NCBI GenBank assembly: GCA_022419385.1
Contig: JAJUBI010000007.1
Span: 2,017,768-2,081,767, forward strand
Length of the DNA: 64,000 nucleotides
Source: Paraconiothyrium sp. Pb-2020
Taxonomy: Eukaryota > Ascomycota > Dothideomycetes > Pleosporales > Didymosphaeriaceae
Direction: 5' to 3'
This document shows positions 34,901-46,094 of this stretch, in pieces. Under the pieces are notes generated by a model. The model searched no databases. It saw nothing but the letters and a program-made list of their open reading frames with translations, and was not told where the DNA came from. A program made the position numbers and the translations under genes. Every line of letters begins with the position of its first letter. Within the stretch, counting starts at the first letter, position 1.

Positions 34901-36474
34901 CTACGCGCGTCCGCTCGCCGTACTCACCACCTACAAGGGTCGTGAAACTCTGCGCAAAACGAAGGACATGGCAGAGGAGAAGATGTTGCGTGTCATCTAT
35001 GGTGACACTGACTCCGTCATGATTAATACCAATGTCGACAATATCCAAGACGCTTTGAAAATCGGAAACGAGTTCAAAAAAGAGGTCAATGACAGCTATA
35101 AGCTGTTGGAGATTGACATTGACAACGTCTTCCGTCGCATTCTCCTCCACGCGAAGAAGAAGTATGCCGCCATCAACATGGTACCGGTCGATGGAAAGTA
35201 CGTTGAAAAGCTGGAAGTCAAGGGTCTTGACATGAGGCGAAGAGAATATTGCGCTCTGTCAAAGGAGACCTCGACGTATGTGATCACTTCCATCTGACAG
35301 GAATGTATTCTAACCCTACACTAGAGAACTTCTTAACTTCTTGCTGTCTGGCGAAGACCCGGAAACTGTTGTTCAAAAGATACATGAGTACCTACGAACA
35401 CTGAGCGAGAACATGCGCGCCTACTCCGTTCCCGCTCGCAAGTACACAATATATACGCAGCTCGGCAAGAACCCGAAGGACTACCCCAATGGTAATTCTA
35501 TGCCCTCCGTACAAGTCGCTCTTCGCCTGATGGAGAAGGGTAAGCACGTCAAGGCGAAAGACGTTATGAGCTTCATTATCACAGGTGACAGCTCTGGCAG
35601 TGCCGAATCTGCAGCAAAGAACGCATACCCTGTCGATGAAGTGCTCAAGGAGGGCAGCGAACTGAAGCCGGACATCGATTACTACTTGCACAAGCAGATC
35701 CTACCACCAGTCGAACGTCTCTGCGCCCCCATCAGCGGCACGAACATCACCATGCTCGCGGCCTGTCTCGGTCTTGACACATCTAAATACCGTGTCTCCA
35801 CAGCCTCCGCCTCAGCAAACACACAAGACGTCGAGGTACAGCCTCTCGAGTCCCAGATCCCGGACGCGGTCCGCTTCCAGAACTGCACGCCGTTGTTTCT
35901 GCGTTGCCGAGCATGCCACACTGCGTTTCCCTTCCGCGGTATTGCGTCTCATTCTTCTACTATGGCCACACTTGGACATGACGGCATCACATGCCCGAAG
36001 GCGGAGTGCAAACAAGCTCTCACTACACTTGGTGTTGTCGCCCAACTCGAATCCGCGATCCGCCAGACTCTCGCTTCATACTATGCCGGCACGCTGAGGT
36101 GCAACGAGCCTGACTGCTCCTGCACTACGCGCTCTATGTCTGTGTACGGACATCGCTGCTTGGGACCGAAGGGCCTTGCAAAAGACTGCTTAGGCAAGAT
36201 GTCGTACGTGTACTCTGAAAGAGATATCTACAACCAGATGCTATACTTCCAATCCCTGTTCGATGTCGAACGATTGGGCAAGGAGGCGAACGGCATCAAT
36301 GGGGTCAAAGTGGAGGGCGAGGCGGAAAGTAGGGAGAAGGTAAAGGTACTGGCAGAGATCAACAGAGAGAGGTTAGGAACGTTGAGGAGCGTTGTTAGCG
36401 GCTGGCTAGAGAGGAATGGCAGACAATGGGTACAGATGGACAGGCTATTTGGGTTTGTTGCAAAGCGGTCATAA
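31925..36474 (+). CDS. POL1: DNA polymerase alpha catalytic subunit, with one frameshift
   Basis: Catalytic subunit of the primase-polymerase complex that starts Okazaki fragments. Exons 31925-32201, 32256-32359, 32413-35275 and 35325-36474; introns of 54, 53 and 49 nt. The start MSSRAAALAELRKNR opens the alpha-specific N-terminal domain. Polymerase motifs are DFNSLYPSIIQEYN (motif A, about residue 856), KLTANSMYGCLG (motif B, about 939) and YGDTDS (motif C, about 990). C-terminal cysteine pairs form the zinc module (CRACHTAF onward). The exonuclease residues are not conserved, as expected. At about 33180-33195 the frame ending YFLPRETPLR runs into a stop, while the family-like stretch TDEEVEMSDVYEEVD lies one frame over. 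Restoring one base gives 1464 residues, close to yeast Pol1. Confidence 0.92.
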
Positions 36475-37037
36475 ATATGACGTGGGGAAGGGAGGATAAT
36501 TTGGGCTTTGTTGCATTTCCTGGCGTTCGGGTGTGGCTACAATGCTTGGGCGGACGCTACACGGTCCTTAGGACACGACTTTGTAAAAACGGTGCGCTTT
36601 TCGAATCGTCGGTTTGTTGCTTTCGATATACATGTGTCTTTGTCAGCTGGTTCAACTCTCTCAATGCTCCATCACCATGACTACGTCTTGATAGTTGACT
36701 ACAGCGTCGTAAGATGCATCTCGAAACGTGAGGTTCACACGCTGCGCAATTGGCCGCACGGTCTACCATCAGTGCTCATGGTAGCTCCTCGAAACGTCTT
36801 CGCCTCATCTCCGTACGCCACACAAGGACAGTAGGTTGGGGGCGCAATTGCGGCACGCCTCGCGCCTTACAGCAAACCCATCCAATCCACTCTCATGCCC
36901 ACGCCGCTCAGCCATGCAGGACTGAAACACGAGACAGTAGGCAAACTCTCACGTAGGCACATACGTATATAACCTCGACACGTTAACACTATTGTTTCGT
37001 ACAAGCGTTTCATTCCGCTACGTCCATCCGTCCTATC
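36475..37037. other. Intergenic between polymerase alpha and membrane protein
   Basis: About 560 bp holding the polymerase 3' region and the membrane-protein promoter. Short frames only; no recognised element. Confidence 0.5.
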
Positions 37038-37820
37038 ATGGTTCTCATGTACACTCCTCTCGGCTCAGGCGAAGACCAGCGCACACCCGCATGGATTCGC
37101 GTCCTCTGGTTTCTGCAAGCTGCCGTCGCACTCATGCGCGTTCTCTTCGTAGCCTTAATTCTGGTTGCTGGGCTCCTCGTAGCATCCCTCCTCGGTGCCC
37201 CGGCTCTAGTATTTATCTTCGTGATCCTGTACTTGCATCCCGTTCCTCTCTCCCTCTCCCCCAAAAATTCTTATCTCCCTGTCCCCATTGGAAGACACTA
37301 ATGTTCCCAGCATCCTCGCCTTCGACATTTTCCTATCCACCTTCATCGTCTTGACGGTCTACCGGCAACTCTTCAACAAAGCAGACAAGCGAACGAGGCT
37401 AAGAAGAGAAGTCTACAAAGCGGCGATCGCGACATGGCTGTTCATCTCTTTCGCCTCGCTATCCAAAGACACGAAGCCTGGTTTGGAGATGGACGCTGAG
37501 CAGAGGAGGGTGTTCGATATGTTCATCAAGAAGATCTGGATCGGGCAACTGCTGGTTACCATTGTGATTATGTGAGAAGCATAATTTTTTCGAGGAAGTA
37601 AGAGAGAGTGCGCGCTGACAATCATAGTGGCTTGTTCTACCCGCCGCTATGGGTGGCGTTTAAAGAGCGACATGCGGAGAAGGAGAGGGCGAATGAAGGC
37701 CGGGGTGAGATTGAGCTGGAAGATCACGAAGTTCGGCTCCTGGGGAGAGTGTCGGTCGACACTCTTGATGGGTTCGCCGAGGATGATGAAGAGGTCGACC
37801 GTACGAAAGTGAAGGTGTGA
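37038..37820 (+). CDS. Hypothetical four-helix membrane protein
   Basis: Exons 37038-37228, 37311-37571 and 37628-37820 give 214 residues in unbroken phase. The 82-nt first intron has a weak GTACTT donor; the second is 56 nt with a CTGAC branch point. Hydrophobic segments lie at about residues 22-45 and 48-75 (the second crosses the first splice junction), at about 105-125 around TWLFISFASL, and at 140-160 (IGQLLVTIVI joined to GLFYPPLW). The C-terminus is acidic and ends RTKVKV. There is no signal peptide cleavage site of usual form. I do not recognise the family. A small organelle or plasma-membrane protein is the most that can be said. Confidence 0.65.
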
Positions 37821-38036
37821 TGCATGGGCGGAACAAAGTGGCCTTGACGGTTGAGTATGAGACAGGGCAAATAAATGTAGCGTGTTTGGGACGTGGTCAG
37901 CATGCAACTGTCGCTTGTTGAAGAAGGTAATGATGTGGCTTGACTGAATACAAGCTTTGTTTTCACGACGCGAATACGTCGGACGGCCGATATGTGTAGA
38001 GTCGGGTATAGTTGCCGAGAACGCCGATGCCTGTAA

Positions 38037-38702
38037 TTACAATTTGATGTCGAAGCTCGTTCCACACCCACAACTACTCGTCGCGCCGGGGATACCTGTC
38101 ACCTTGAATTGGCTGCCGATCAGCTCCATCGTGTAGTCTACGGTGCTCCCGTTCAGCAACTCCAGACTGCTTTCATCGATGATGACTTTTGCGCCCTTGT
38201 CTCCTTCGAACAAGGTATCTTCCTCGGTCGCGGGCTCCTTGTTCAAGTCGGTCAGAGACATGAGGTATTGGAAGCCGTGGCAGCCGCCGCTTTCCACAGT
38301 TACGCGCAGCGCGGTATTGGCGTTGTTGTCGTCGGTGGCGATCTTGGAGAGGCGATGGGCAGCGCGGGGGCTGAGGGAGATGCGCATGGGCTCTCCGGAT
38401 TCGGTTGCGCGGGGGTGAAGTATGGCGCGCGCGGGTTGGGGGTCTGAGGGAGAGGGGGGTGAAGAGGCGGCGGTGGCCAGGCATCTTCGAGGGGCGGGCT
38501 GTCGTGTCCGCAGGGCGATGCTGGGTGGCCGCCGGTGCGAGGCTCGGATGGCGGGCGTCAGAAAGTCGAGATACAGCGGGCGAGGAGTGGCGGGTGCAGT
38601 GGTGTACGGGCGCGCCGCGGTCGCGAGGGATCTTGGTGGGCGCGGCGTAGCAGAGCGGGCGGCCCGCAGGCACGACGCGCACATGATCGACGGCGATGCC
38701 AT
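38037..38702 (-). CDS. ISA2: A-type iron-sulfur assembly protein Isa2
   Basis: A single exon of 221 codons from the ATG at 38702 (an in-frame ATG also exists at 38753). The first 90 residues are rich in Ala, Arg, Pro and Ser without acids, a typical mitochondrial presequence. The C-terminal 100 residues form an A-type carrier (HesB/IscA) domain with the three conserved cysteines in SGGCHGFQY and SSCGCGTSF. Isa2 acts with Isa1 and Iba57 in making [4Fe-4S] clusters in mitochondria. The spacing of GGCHGF and the longer presequence favour Isa2 over Isa1. It is divergent from the kynureninase gene with only 184 bp between start codons, so the promoters must overlap. Confidence 0.85.
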   Translation of the reverse strand: MASPSIMCASCLRAARSATPRPPRSLATAARPYTTAPATPRPLYLDFLTPAIRASHRRPPSIALRTRQPAPRRCLATAASSPPSPSDPQPARAILHPRATESGEPMRISLSPRAAHRLSKIATDDNNANTALRVTVESGGCHGFQYLMSLTDLNKEPATEEDTLFEGDKGAKVIIDESSLELLNGSTVDYTMELIGSQFKVTGIPGATSSCGCGTSFDIKL

Positions 38703-38886
38703 GGCAAGTGGCTGCGGGTGAGGAGATGCAAGTGGAGCGAGAAGACACGGCACGGCGGCTGACGCTGACCAAGAGGCTGGCGGTTCTAGAAGGCTTGGCC
38801 CGCGCGACCCCGCGTAGCAGCGAGTGCCCCGCCTCGGCTGGCTGTTTCACGTCGCATGTTTCATCTAAGCGCTGTCAAGCTCCCAC

Positions 38887-40505
38887 ATGCCCGCCGCTTC
38901 CTGCCTCAGACAAGACACCCCCGCCACACCAGACCCGCTCTGCGCCGCTATGCCAAAATACCTAAACCCGTATGCGGCCGTAAACGACGCCGACCTGCTC
39001 TCCGAGGCCTTCGCCCGCAGCCAAGATGAACAAGACCCTCTGAGCAGCTTACGCGCCGAGTTTGTCATCCCGACAAAGGGCGACCTGCGCAATCACCGGT
39101 ACGGGCCCGTGGGAAACCAGACAGCACACGCAAGCAGTGCGACGGCCCGCCCCGACGACCACGAGGAATCGGTATATCTTTGTGGAAACTCACTCGGGCT
39201 GCAACCACGCCGAACGCGCGAGTATGTGAACCGTTATCTCGACACTTGGGCGTCAAAGGGCGTCCAAGGGCACTTCAAGCCTCTAGAGGGCGGGCATCCG
39301 CCATGGTTGGACCTCGACGACGCGCTCAAGGAGCAGACTGCCAGGATCGTCGGAGCTCTTCCCACCGAGGTGGTCGTCATGGAGACTCTGACGGCCAATC
39401 TGCATCTCCTCATGTCGAGCTTTTACAAACCTACGCCTGATCGGTACAAGATCATCATCGAAGGGAAGGCATTCCCCAGCGACCATGTAAGTCCACCTTC
39501 ACCGCCATGACATGGCAACTGTAGCTCACGCAGCACCAGTACGCCGCTCAGTCGCAGCTCGCGCACCACAATGTTCCCTCCTCCGCCCTTATCACCATCA
39601 CCCCACCCTCGGCCGACTCTCCGTATCTCACAACCGAACATATCCTCTCCGTCATCTCCCAGCACAACGCCACTACCGCCCTCGTCCTCCTTCCGGGCAT
39701 TCAGTTTTACTCAGGCCAGTTCTTCGATATCGAGCTGATAACACGCCACTGCCACAGCTTGGGCATAATAGTGGGCTGGGACCTCGCGCACGCCGTCGGT
39801 AACGTCCCCGTCAAGTTGCACGATTGGAATGTCGACTTTGCCGCATGGTGCAATTACAAGTACATGAATGGCGGTCCAGGCGTCATCGGCGGGCTGTTCG
39901 TGCACGACAACCATGGCAAGGTCGAACAAACCCAGCTTGACGGCGACCCCAACCACATCAATCACACGCAACTTGTCTACAAACCCCGCCTGAGCGGCTG
40001 GTGGGGCAGCGACAAGAGCACCCGCTTTCGTATGGAAAACGAGTTTATCCCCATCCCGGGTGCAAGCGGCTTTCAGCTCAGCAACCCGAGCGCATTAGAC
40101 ATGACGTCCGTTCTCGCGAGCTTGGATGTCTTCTCGCTCACATCGATCGAGGCTTTACGCGCGCGAAGTCTGCGCCTCACTGCATACCTTGAAGAGCGCC
40201 TCTTGCGCTACGGCAACAAAACGCCGCCGTACAAGATCATCACGCCCGCCAACCCTGCTGAGCGTGGCGCACAACTCAGTGTACTACTGAACCCAGGCCT
40301 TTTGGATCATGTTCTTAACTACATCGAAGAACATGGCGTAGTTGTCGATGAACGAAAACCAGATGTCCTGCGCGTGGCGCCCGCTCCCTTGTACAACTCA
40401 TTCTGGGATGTGCATCGCTTCGTCGTAATCTTCCAGGAAGGGTGCCGGAGAGCCATTGCACGAACAGGCAGCGGATCCGCCGAGACGACCAACGGCGCCT
40501 CCTGA
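38887..40505 (+). CDS. BNA5: Kynureninase (kynurenine/NAD pathway)
   Basis: PLP enzyme that cleaves kynurenine or 3-hydroxykynurenine to (3-hydroxy)anthranilate and alanine. Exons 38887-39486 and 39540-40505, with a 53-nt intron, encode 521 residues. A second in-frame Met (MPKYLNPYAAV) 21 codons in aligns better with usual starts. Visible features are YLCGNSLGLQPR (about residue 97), the phosphate/ring region FYSGQFFDIELI, the aspartate segment GWDLAHAVGN and the PLP-lysine site AAWCNYKYMNGGPG (lysine about 307), then the GWWGSDKSTRF signature. No lesion. The intron has two possible AG sites (CGCAG and CACCAG); family alignment favours the second. Confidence 0.93.
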
Positions 40506-41499
40506 TCGTCAGACCTTTCCTCTCCCTTCTCAAAATTGTTGCTCCTCGCCGTTGGGTATGATGTAACGCCTTGATCCATATAGAGCAGGATTCCGACCTC
40601 GGTAATATTTGTTGGTATCATCTATCTTAATGATGTTGTACATGTAAGGGCGGCATGTGTACTTTATTCTGCAGCGGCTTTCTCCTTCTTTCGTTTCTTG
40701 ACATCACATATACCCAGGCAAAAGTTTTTGGTAACATGCCAATGCCAACCTAATTATTGTCTAATGCACAACGCGATCTCATCCACTCTCAATCTGTCCT
40801 CGCCTCTTCTGTGCCACAGTCTTGTAACTATTAATAATCTGTATGACTCTGCGGTGTCTGTATAGTTCAGTCCGCCTGGCGAGTAACTCTAGGTCTCACT
40901 AGCCACGGTTCTCTGGCATACAACAATCCTTTGGACTGCGACGTCAAATTTCCCTACACTTAAGTTACACTCGCCTTACCACATCCCATCGTGAAAGTCT
41001 CTATGTACTATAGATAACTCCCGCCACCATCATATGCGCTTACAAACTCCAAAACGAATCCGATTCTGACTCTCCTTTGCCTGGGTACAGGACGATAGTA
41101 GTGCTCGAAAGTCTGTGCAATATAGTGCGAGAGGTAATGTGGTGCGGCCTGGTTGCTGTACGCAGCGGGAGGTCAAGATTGTGGAGTTGAAGAGTGTGGT
41201 AGAAGTCCTCCTACCTCTCCGGAACTTACATTCACCTGGGACGAGAGAAGGAGGAGCGAAGTCGGTGTGGAGCGTCTAAGTCCTTGAATAATAAAATAAT
41301 TTCACGCTATGCGGTACTCAGGAGTCAGTACGTGTAGTCTTCTAACATAAAAATTTGGAAGATTTTCAATCAAGTTGCACTTTGAGTTGGCCCCTCGTGA
41401 AAGATTATGCATCCTGTGTGGTCCACGGATAATGTAGTACCGAAATTTGCACTTATTTTTACATGGTACTGTACGATGAAACTGCAAGGACAATCTTTC
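40506..41499. other. Intergenic between convergent kynureninase and Zn2Cys6 genes
   Basis: About 1 kb of 3' flanking DNA of both genes, moderately AT-rich. No frame with coding character, repeat or RNA gene recognised. Confidence 0.55.
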
Positions 41500-43914
41500 C
41501 TAAGCAAACCCGCCCGTGACATCAATCCCATCAATCCCCCACAGAAAGCCCCCGTCAAATCGCCAATCGAGATCCCCGGTAAGATCAAAAGGATCTTGCA
41601 TTGACAGTACGCCCTCATTCGTATTTCCTACGCCCGTACTTCCTATTCCCAGCCTCTCCACCGCCGTCGCCGGCACTCCAAGCGCACTGGCCTCGTCCGC
41701 GGACACCTGATGTCCTGCGCCTCCCTGGCCAGGCTGTGGCTGTGAGTACACAAAGCCGTTCTGCCGAGGGGACTCCTCAAATCGCTGCAGCAATTCCTTC
41801 AGTCCGTTGACGACCTGCCTTGCAACGTGGCCCTGGCTCGCGTTGTCGGCGACGCGAACAAGAACGATGACGAGCTGCTTTACAGAGGCGAGGGCTGTCC
41901 TTGTATGGAACGCTAATCCATACTGTGCGAGGTCGTGCGGGAGGAGGAGCGGTTTATCTCGCGCTGATGAAGAAGATGGGGAAGTCTGGGCAAACACAAC
42001 AGCCATTTTGAGTAGAAAGGAGGCAGAAACGGCAATCATGGCGTGTACAAAAACTAAACGTGGGGTAACAAAGTCAGTATAATATTCTCAATTAGGAGGG
42101 TGGGTAAAGTAGGTGTTCTAGCCAGCTACTAATTTCTGAAGATGTCAGACTTTGAGGTGGAAAGCCTAGGGTCTTTAGACAATCAGCTAGCCTAAACACC
42201 TACTTTGTACCCCGACATTGCGTACTAGGAAGTCCAATGAGTCCGCTTTGCAGGGGCTCATCGTCAATGATGAGGCGTGCGGTGCTCATAGCAGCTACAA
42301 TAGCGTTGTTGGCCGCTTCCTGTCTTTCCCAGTTTGTACGCAGGTCAGGCGTATCGCTCGACTCTCCTCGCCCGGAGATACCACGCAGCGCAACCGAATT
42401 TAGTTGAAAGCGCGCTAGGTGGTAGTACAGCATATTTCCTCGGGGAAGAGCCAGGTTTTCGCTTGCGCCGCTGTCGATGTCGCTGCTCTGTTGGTCTAGC
42501 CGCCACTGGTCGAGGGCCAAATTGAACGACTGCAGCTTCTCGAAGTCGCGGCCGCTGAGCTCGAGGTCTGGGTCGCACCCATACATGAGCCAGATGCTAG
42601 ATAGAATGCGGAAGAGCTTTACCTGCGCGACGAGTCCCTTGTCGCCCTTGGAGGAGAGCTCGCTCGTAAGGAGTTTCTCTGCATTGCGGATGGCGGCATC
42701 CTCGTGCATTAAAGGCGGACGGCCGTAGGCCAGTGCGAACTGGTGGTCACACACGTACAGGACATACCAGAGCCGGACGCGCTCGTAGGACTCTTGGTGT
42801 GAGCCGCGGGTAAACTGTAGCGAAGACTTGTGTAGATTCATCTCGGTGGCGACGCGGACGGCGCGGCTGCACAGGGCCCAGCTGAGGCTTGTAAGGTAGA
42901 ACGCACCGATGCAGAGGGCGCGCACAATGTCCAGATTCTGGCAGCGCAGGAGGCAAGATCTTCGCATGAGGGAGACGAAAGCACCATAGGTAGCGTGGAG
43001 GTAGGCTTCGCGCACGGGTATGTGCAGCGCCGCCACTGTGAGCACAACAGTTACCAGAAACGATGAAGACGAGCGAGCTTCGCCCAGTGTTTTGTGCGAA
43101 CACAGCATACCATCCAAAAGAAGGGGATTGATGTGATCACGATAGAAGTCGAACAGATACTCGGCCTCGACGAGTGGCAGCACGCCCTGATCGATCAAAT
43201 CAGGCCCATTGACGTCGGACGGATCTACTCTAATCAGACTTGATTTAGTTGGGTCCGTGAGGTTGTAGAGGTTGTTCATGGGAAGAGGCACCAAGTCTGA
43301 GTCGTCATCCTGGAGGTGCATGCCAGCGTAGGGCCCTTCTGCAGTGAAGTTACCTTGAGAAGGTCCGTTGACTGATGCCGCACCCGGAGATACTTCAGTG
43401 AGTGACTGAAGTGGCATGTTGGCACTCCTGTACTCGGTATCGGCGTGTTGCGTTGAGTTTGAGGGCCCTAAGCGCTCAGGTTGATCAAGTGGTAGTCGAG
43501 ACTGACGAAGGAGAAGTTCCACCGCCTCCTGCAAGTTCTGTACCGTCGCCGTGGTATGAGACTTCCATCTATATTCTGTGAGATAGCACTCGATTCAACT
43601 CGGCAGATACTAATGGCTTACTCTGCATCATCGTCCATAAACTTCTGAGCAAAGTTGTACGGCTCGCAGTGCACCTTCCTCTTGAGACATTTGGTGCAAG
43701 ACGTCTGCCCCGGTGCGGTGTAACACTTACTCTTAAGCGCCTTACATTCTGCACCTAGTATCTTCGTAAGTTTGAGACCGGGCTATAGACAGCTGCGTCC
43801 CTACGAACATGCTCGGGTTAGCCGAGGTCTGGAGGCGTTCGCGTTGACCGATGCCGGGTGCGGTGCCTCTGCTGTCACGTCGGGGCTGAGACGTAATCGC
43901 TTGTTGCTGTACAT
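41500..43914 (-). CDS. Zn(II)2Cys6 fungal transcription factor
   Basis: Four exons, 43914-43809, 43754-43622, 43568-42211 and 42053-41500, give 716 residues. The first junction (donor GTTCGT) completes a perfect zinc cluster at residues 36-65: C-x2-C-x6-C-x8-C-x2-C-x6-C, in context RACAECKALKSKC and CTKCLKRKVHC. A short coiled-coil stretch follows (TVQNLQEAVELLL), then a fungal-specific regulatory domain with WALCSRAVRVATEMNLH and FALAYGRPPLM. The tail is rich in Gly, Ser and Gln and ends in an acidic aromatic segment suited to activation. The first two introns are 54 and 53 nt; the third is 157 nt, starts GTACAA and is nearly all an inverted-repeat element. The gene lies beside the transporter and PdxA-family genes and may control them. 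Confidence 0.85.
42062..42213 (-). mobile_element. Introner-like/MITE element forming intron 3 of the Zn2Cys6 gene
   Basis: A 152-bp element with inverted ends GGGGTAACAAAGT (42062-42074) and ACTTTGTACCCC (42202-42213). It makes up all of the 157-nt intron except 8 nt at the acceptor side, and overlaps the upstream exon by 3 nt, so the splice donor GTACAA lies in its terminal repeat. On the sense strand its 3' end reads TACTGACTTTGTTACCCC, placing a CTGAC branch point next to the terminus as in the oligoribonuclease element. Inside, GGGTAAAGTAGGTGTT at 42102 matches the right end for about 26 bp, so a nested 104-bp TA-flanked element is an alternative reading. Confidence 0.65.
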
Positions 43915-44343
43915 GAGGCGTCCGCTTTTCTGTGGAAGTTGATCGAGAAGATTGAGAGAGAGACTTTCTGGCCAAGAGGGGAAGTGTTTATCCTGGACAA
44001 TGTGAGACTAGTTCAAACTCGGCTAGATCGCACGTATGAGTGCGCTCAAGAAACAGTACGTGAAAAGGACCTTTCACTCTTGCCTGGAGTAATGATGCTC
44101 AGTTCACGATGTAGTCAACGCGAGGTGCAGGAGATGCGCAAGCATTGCCTGCGATTTTGGAGTGCAGAGACATAGCTATAGTCATACTACGGTGCCTTGT
44201 CAAATCCTTAGGTACTATATTCCTTATATTGGGGTATCACAAGGTATCAGACCCCTATGTGGGGATTTTGGAATCGGTAATGCAGTGCATATATAGTCGG
44301 GTCCCCAGCTCGAAGCCTAGCATATATACTCACAGGATCCTCG
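43915..44343. promoter_or_regulatory. Upstream region of the Zn2Cys6 gene
   Basis: About 430 bp between the regulator's start codon and the 3' end of the Dal5-type transporter, both on the minus strand. It is AT-rich at 44190-44300, including a TATATA block. No factor site is recognised with confidence. Confidence 0.45.
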
Positions 44344-46094
44344 CTACGCCGCTGCCGCCTTTTCATCTCGTTCCCTTCTCGCCCGCATCTCTGCAGCCAT
44401 GGTCTCGCCATGATCCATACGCTCGACCGGCCACTTCTTAAACAGCCTCGAGAACACATACGTACATACGCAAAGAACCCCCAGCCACGATGTCGTCGTT
44501 GTAAATCCAGCGATGTACCTTGGTGCATCTTTGTTAGGCCACAGCCATGACGCATAGATGCTTGATGCGTTGCCTATTGCATTGATGAGTGCAATGGCCA
44601 CCGCACGCTTGGCTGCCGGCTGCGGTATCACGTCGGAGACCCACGTCTTCACCAGCGGCGAGCATCCGTAGATAGTTCCGAAGGCGAAGATGGTAAGGAC
44701 GTACTGCGCCATACGGTTCTGGATTACGGACACGACGATGAAGAGGACGCAGCCAAAGCCGGAGAGAATGCAGATCAGAGGCCACTTCGCCTTGAATTTG
44801 TCGGCAAGGTAGCAGGAGCCGACCACATAGACAAGGGCGGCGGCATAAGCGGGGATGGTGTGGTATTGTCCAGAGGGTCCTGACCATCCGAACATTTTCA
44901 CGAGCGTCGGGATGAAGTACTGCATTGTCTGAGATCCGGTGACTAGAGTGAAAAGGAGGCACTGCGCCCAGACGCGCCAGTCGCTGACGGCCATCTTGAA
45001 GGCGACCCAGTGGGGGATCTGCTCGCTGCCGGTACCCTGTGTGAGAGCAATGCCGTCGACGGAGAGGCGATTGCATGCGAGGACCATTTGTTCTTCTGAG
45101 AGGAACCGCTTGCTGTTCGAGGGGTAGTCGGGCATGAGGAAGAAGATAAGGATGGCGCCGCAGATGGACGCGACACCTTCAAGGATCTAATACGACTTAG
45201 AAGGCTATTTCACATGAAACGACATGCTCAGAGTTTCGATCATGGTGTACCACCGTAATGCAGGCAGCATAATGGCCCACCGTAGTCAAGGCTGTGACAT
45301 CGCCGGGGTTGGAACTCATAGGCTTGACTTACGAAAAGCCATCTCCAGCCCGCAAGGCCAGACACGCCATCCATGTGATCAGTGATGACGCCAGCCAGGA
45401 GCCCAGATACGGCGCCGGCAATGGGCACTGAGGTGTAGAGGATCGCGTAGCGCGTCGCCAGCTCATACCGCCGATACCAGGAGGAGAGGAAGAAGGCGCA
45501 GCCTGGGGCAAACCCAGCCTAAAGCATACAGTCAAGCCAAGCTCGTAGCCAGAACGCCTTGCGAACGTACCTCAGCGAATCCAATCAGAAATCGCATGCC
45601 AGCAAGCTGCTGCCAGTTCTGCACCGAGCCCATGAGCGCGGCAAAGGTGCCCCAAAGGAGTCCCAGGCCGGGAAGAAATACACTGGGTCGTACGCGCGTA
45701 AGAAGCATGTTGGCGGGAACTTCGAAGATGAGGTATGAGACGAAAAAGAGGAGAACGATGATGGAGTATTGAGAGTCCGTCAGGCCAAAGTCACGCTCCA
45801 GACCTCCTGTCTTTGCGTTGCTATTGGAACACCCATGTTAGTATGTTCAGGTGTGTGTGAACAACTGAGGTTTCCAACTCACCCGATGTTGGCTCTATCA
45901 AGATATCCAAGCGTGTATAGGACCCAGGTGCACGGCAGAATGCGCCAGTCAAGCTTTCGAACAAGTCTCTTCTCTGCATCCGTCCCCTCGCGCCAACTGG
46001 CGACGATATGGGTCGCTTCCTTGTCATTGTTCTTGAAGGCATCGCCATTGTCGGAGGTATGCTCGACACTGGATGTGATCTTTTCGTCGGCCAT
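44344..46094 (-). CDS. MFS anion/carboxylate transporter, Dal5-type
   Basis: Exons 46094-45883, 45820-45571, 45518-45333 and 45186-44344 give 496 residues. The N-terminus is cytosolic and charged. The first membrane segment region RKLDWRILPCTWVLYTLGYLDRANIG and later GWRWLFILEG are hallmarks of the anion:cation symporter family that includes allantoate permease Dal5, nicotinate permease Tna1 and many fungal acid importers. About twelve membrane helices are visible. The basic tail has no further domain. Introns are 62, 52 and an unusually long 146 nt. The gene is divergent from the PdxA-family gene across a 652-bp promoter with CGG palindromes. The substrate is unknown; a small organic or sugar acid would fit the neighbour. 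Confidence 0.87.

Noticed and set aside
31925..36474. DNA polymerase delta
   Set aside because: The N-terminal alpha-specific domain (YDEIDEEGYKKVVRDRL), degenerate exonuclease region and motifs such as VIYGDTDSVMINT identify polymerase alpha.
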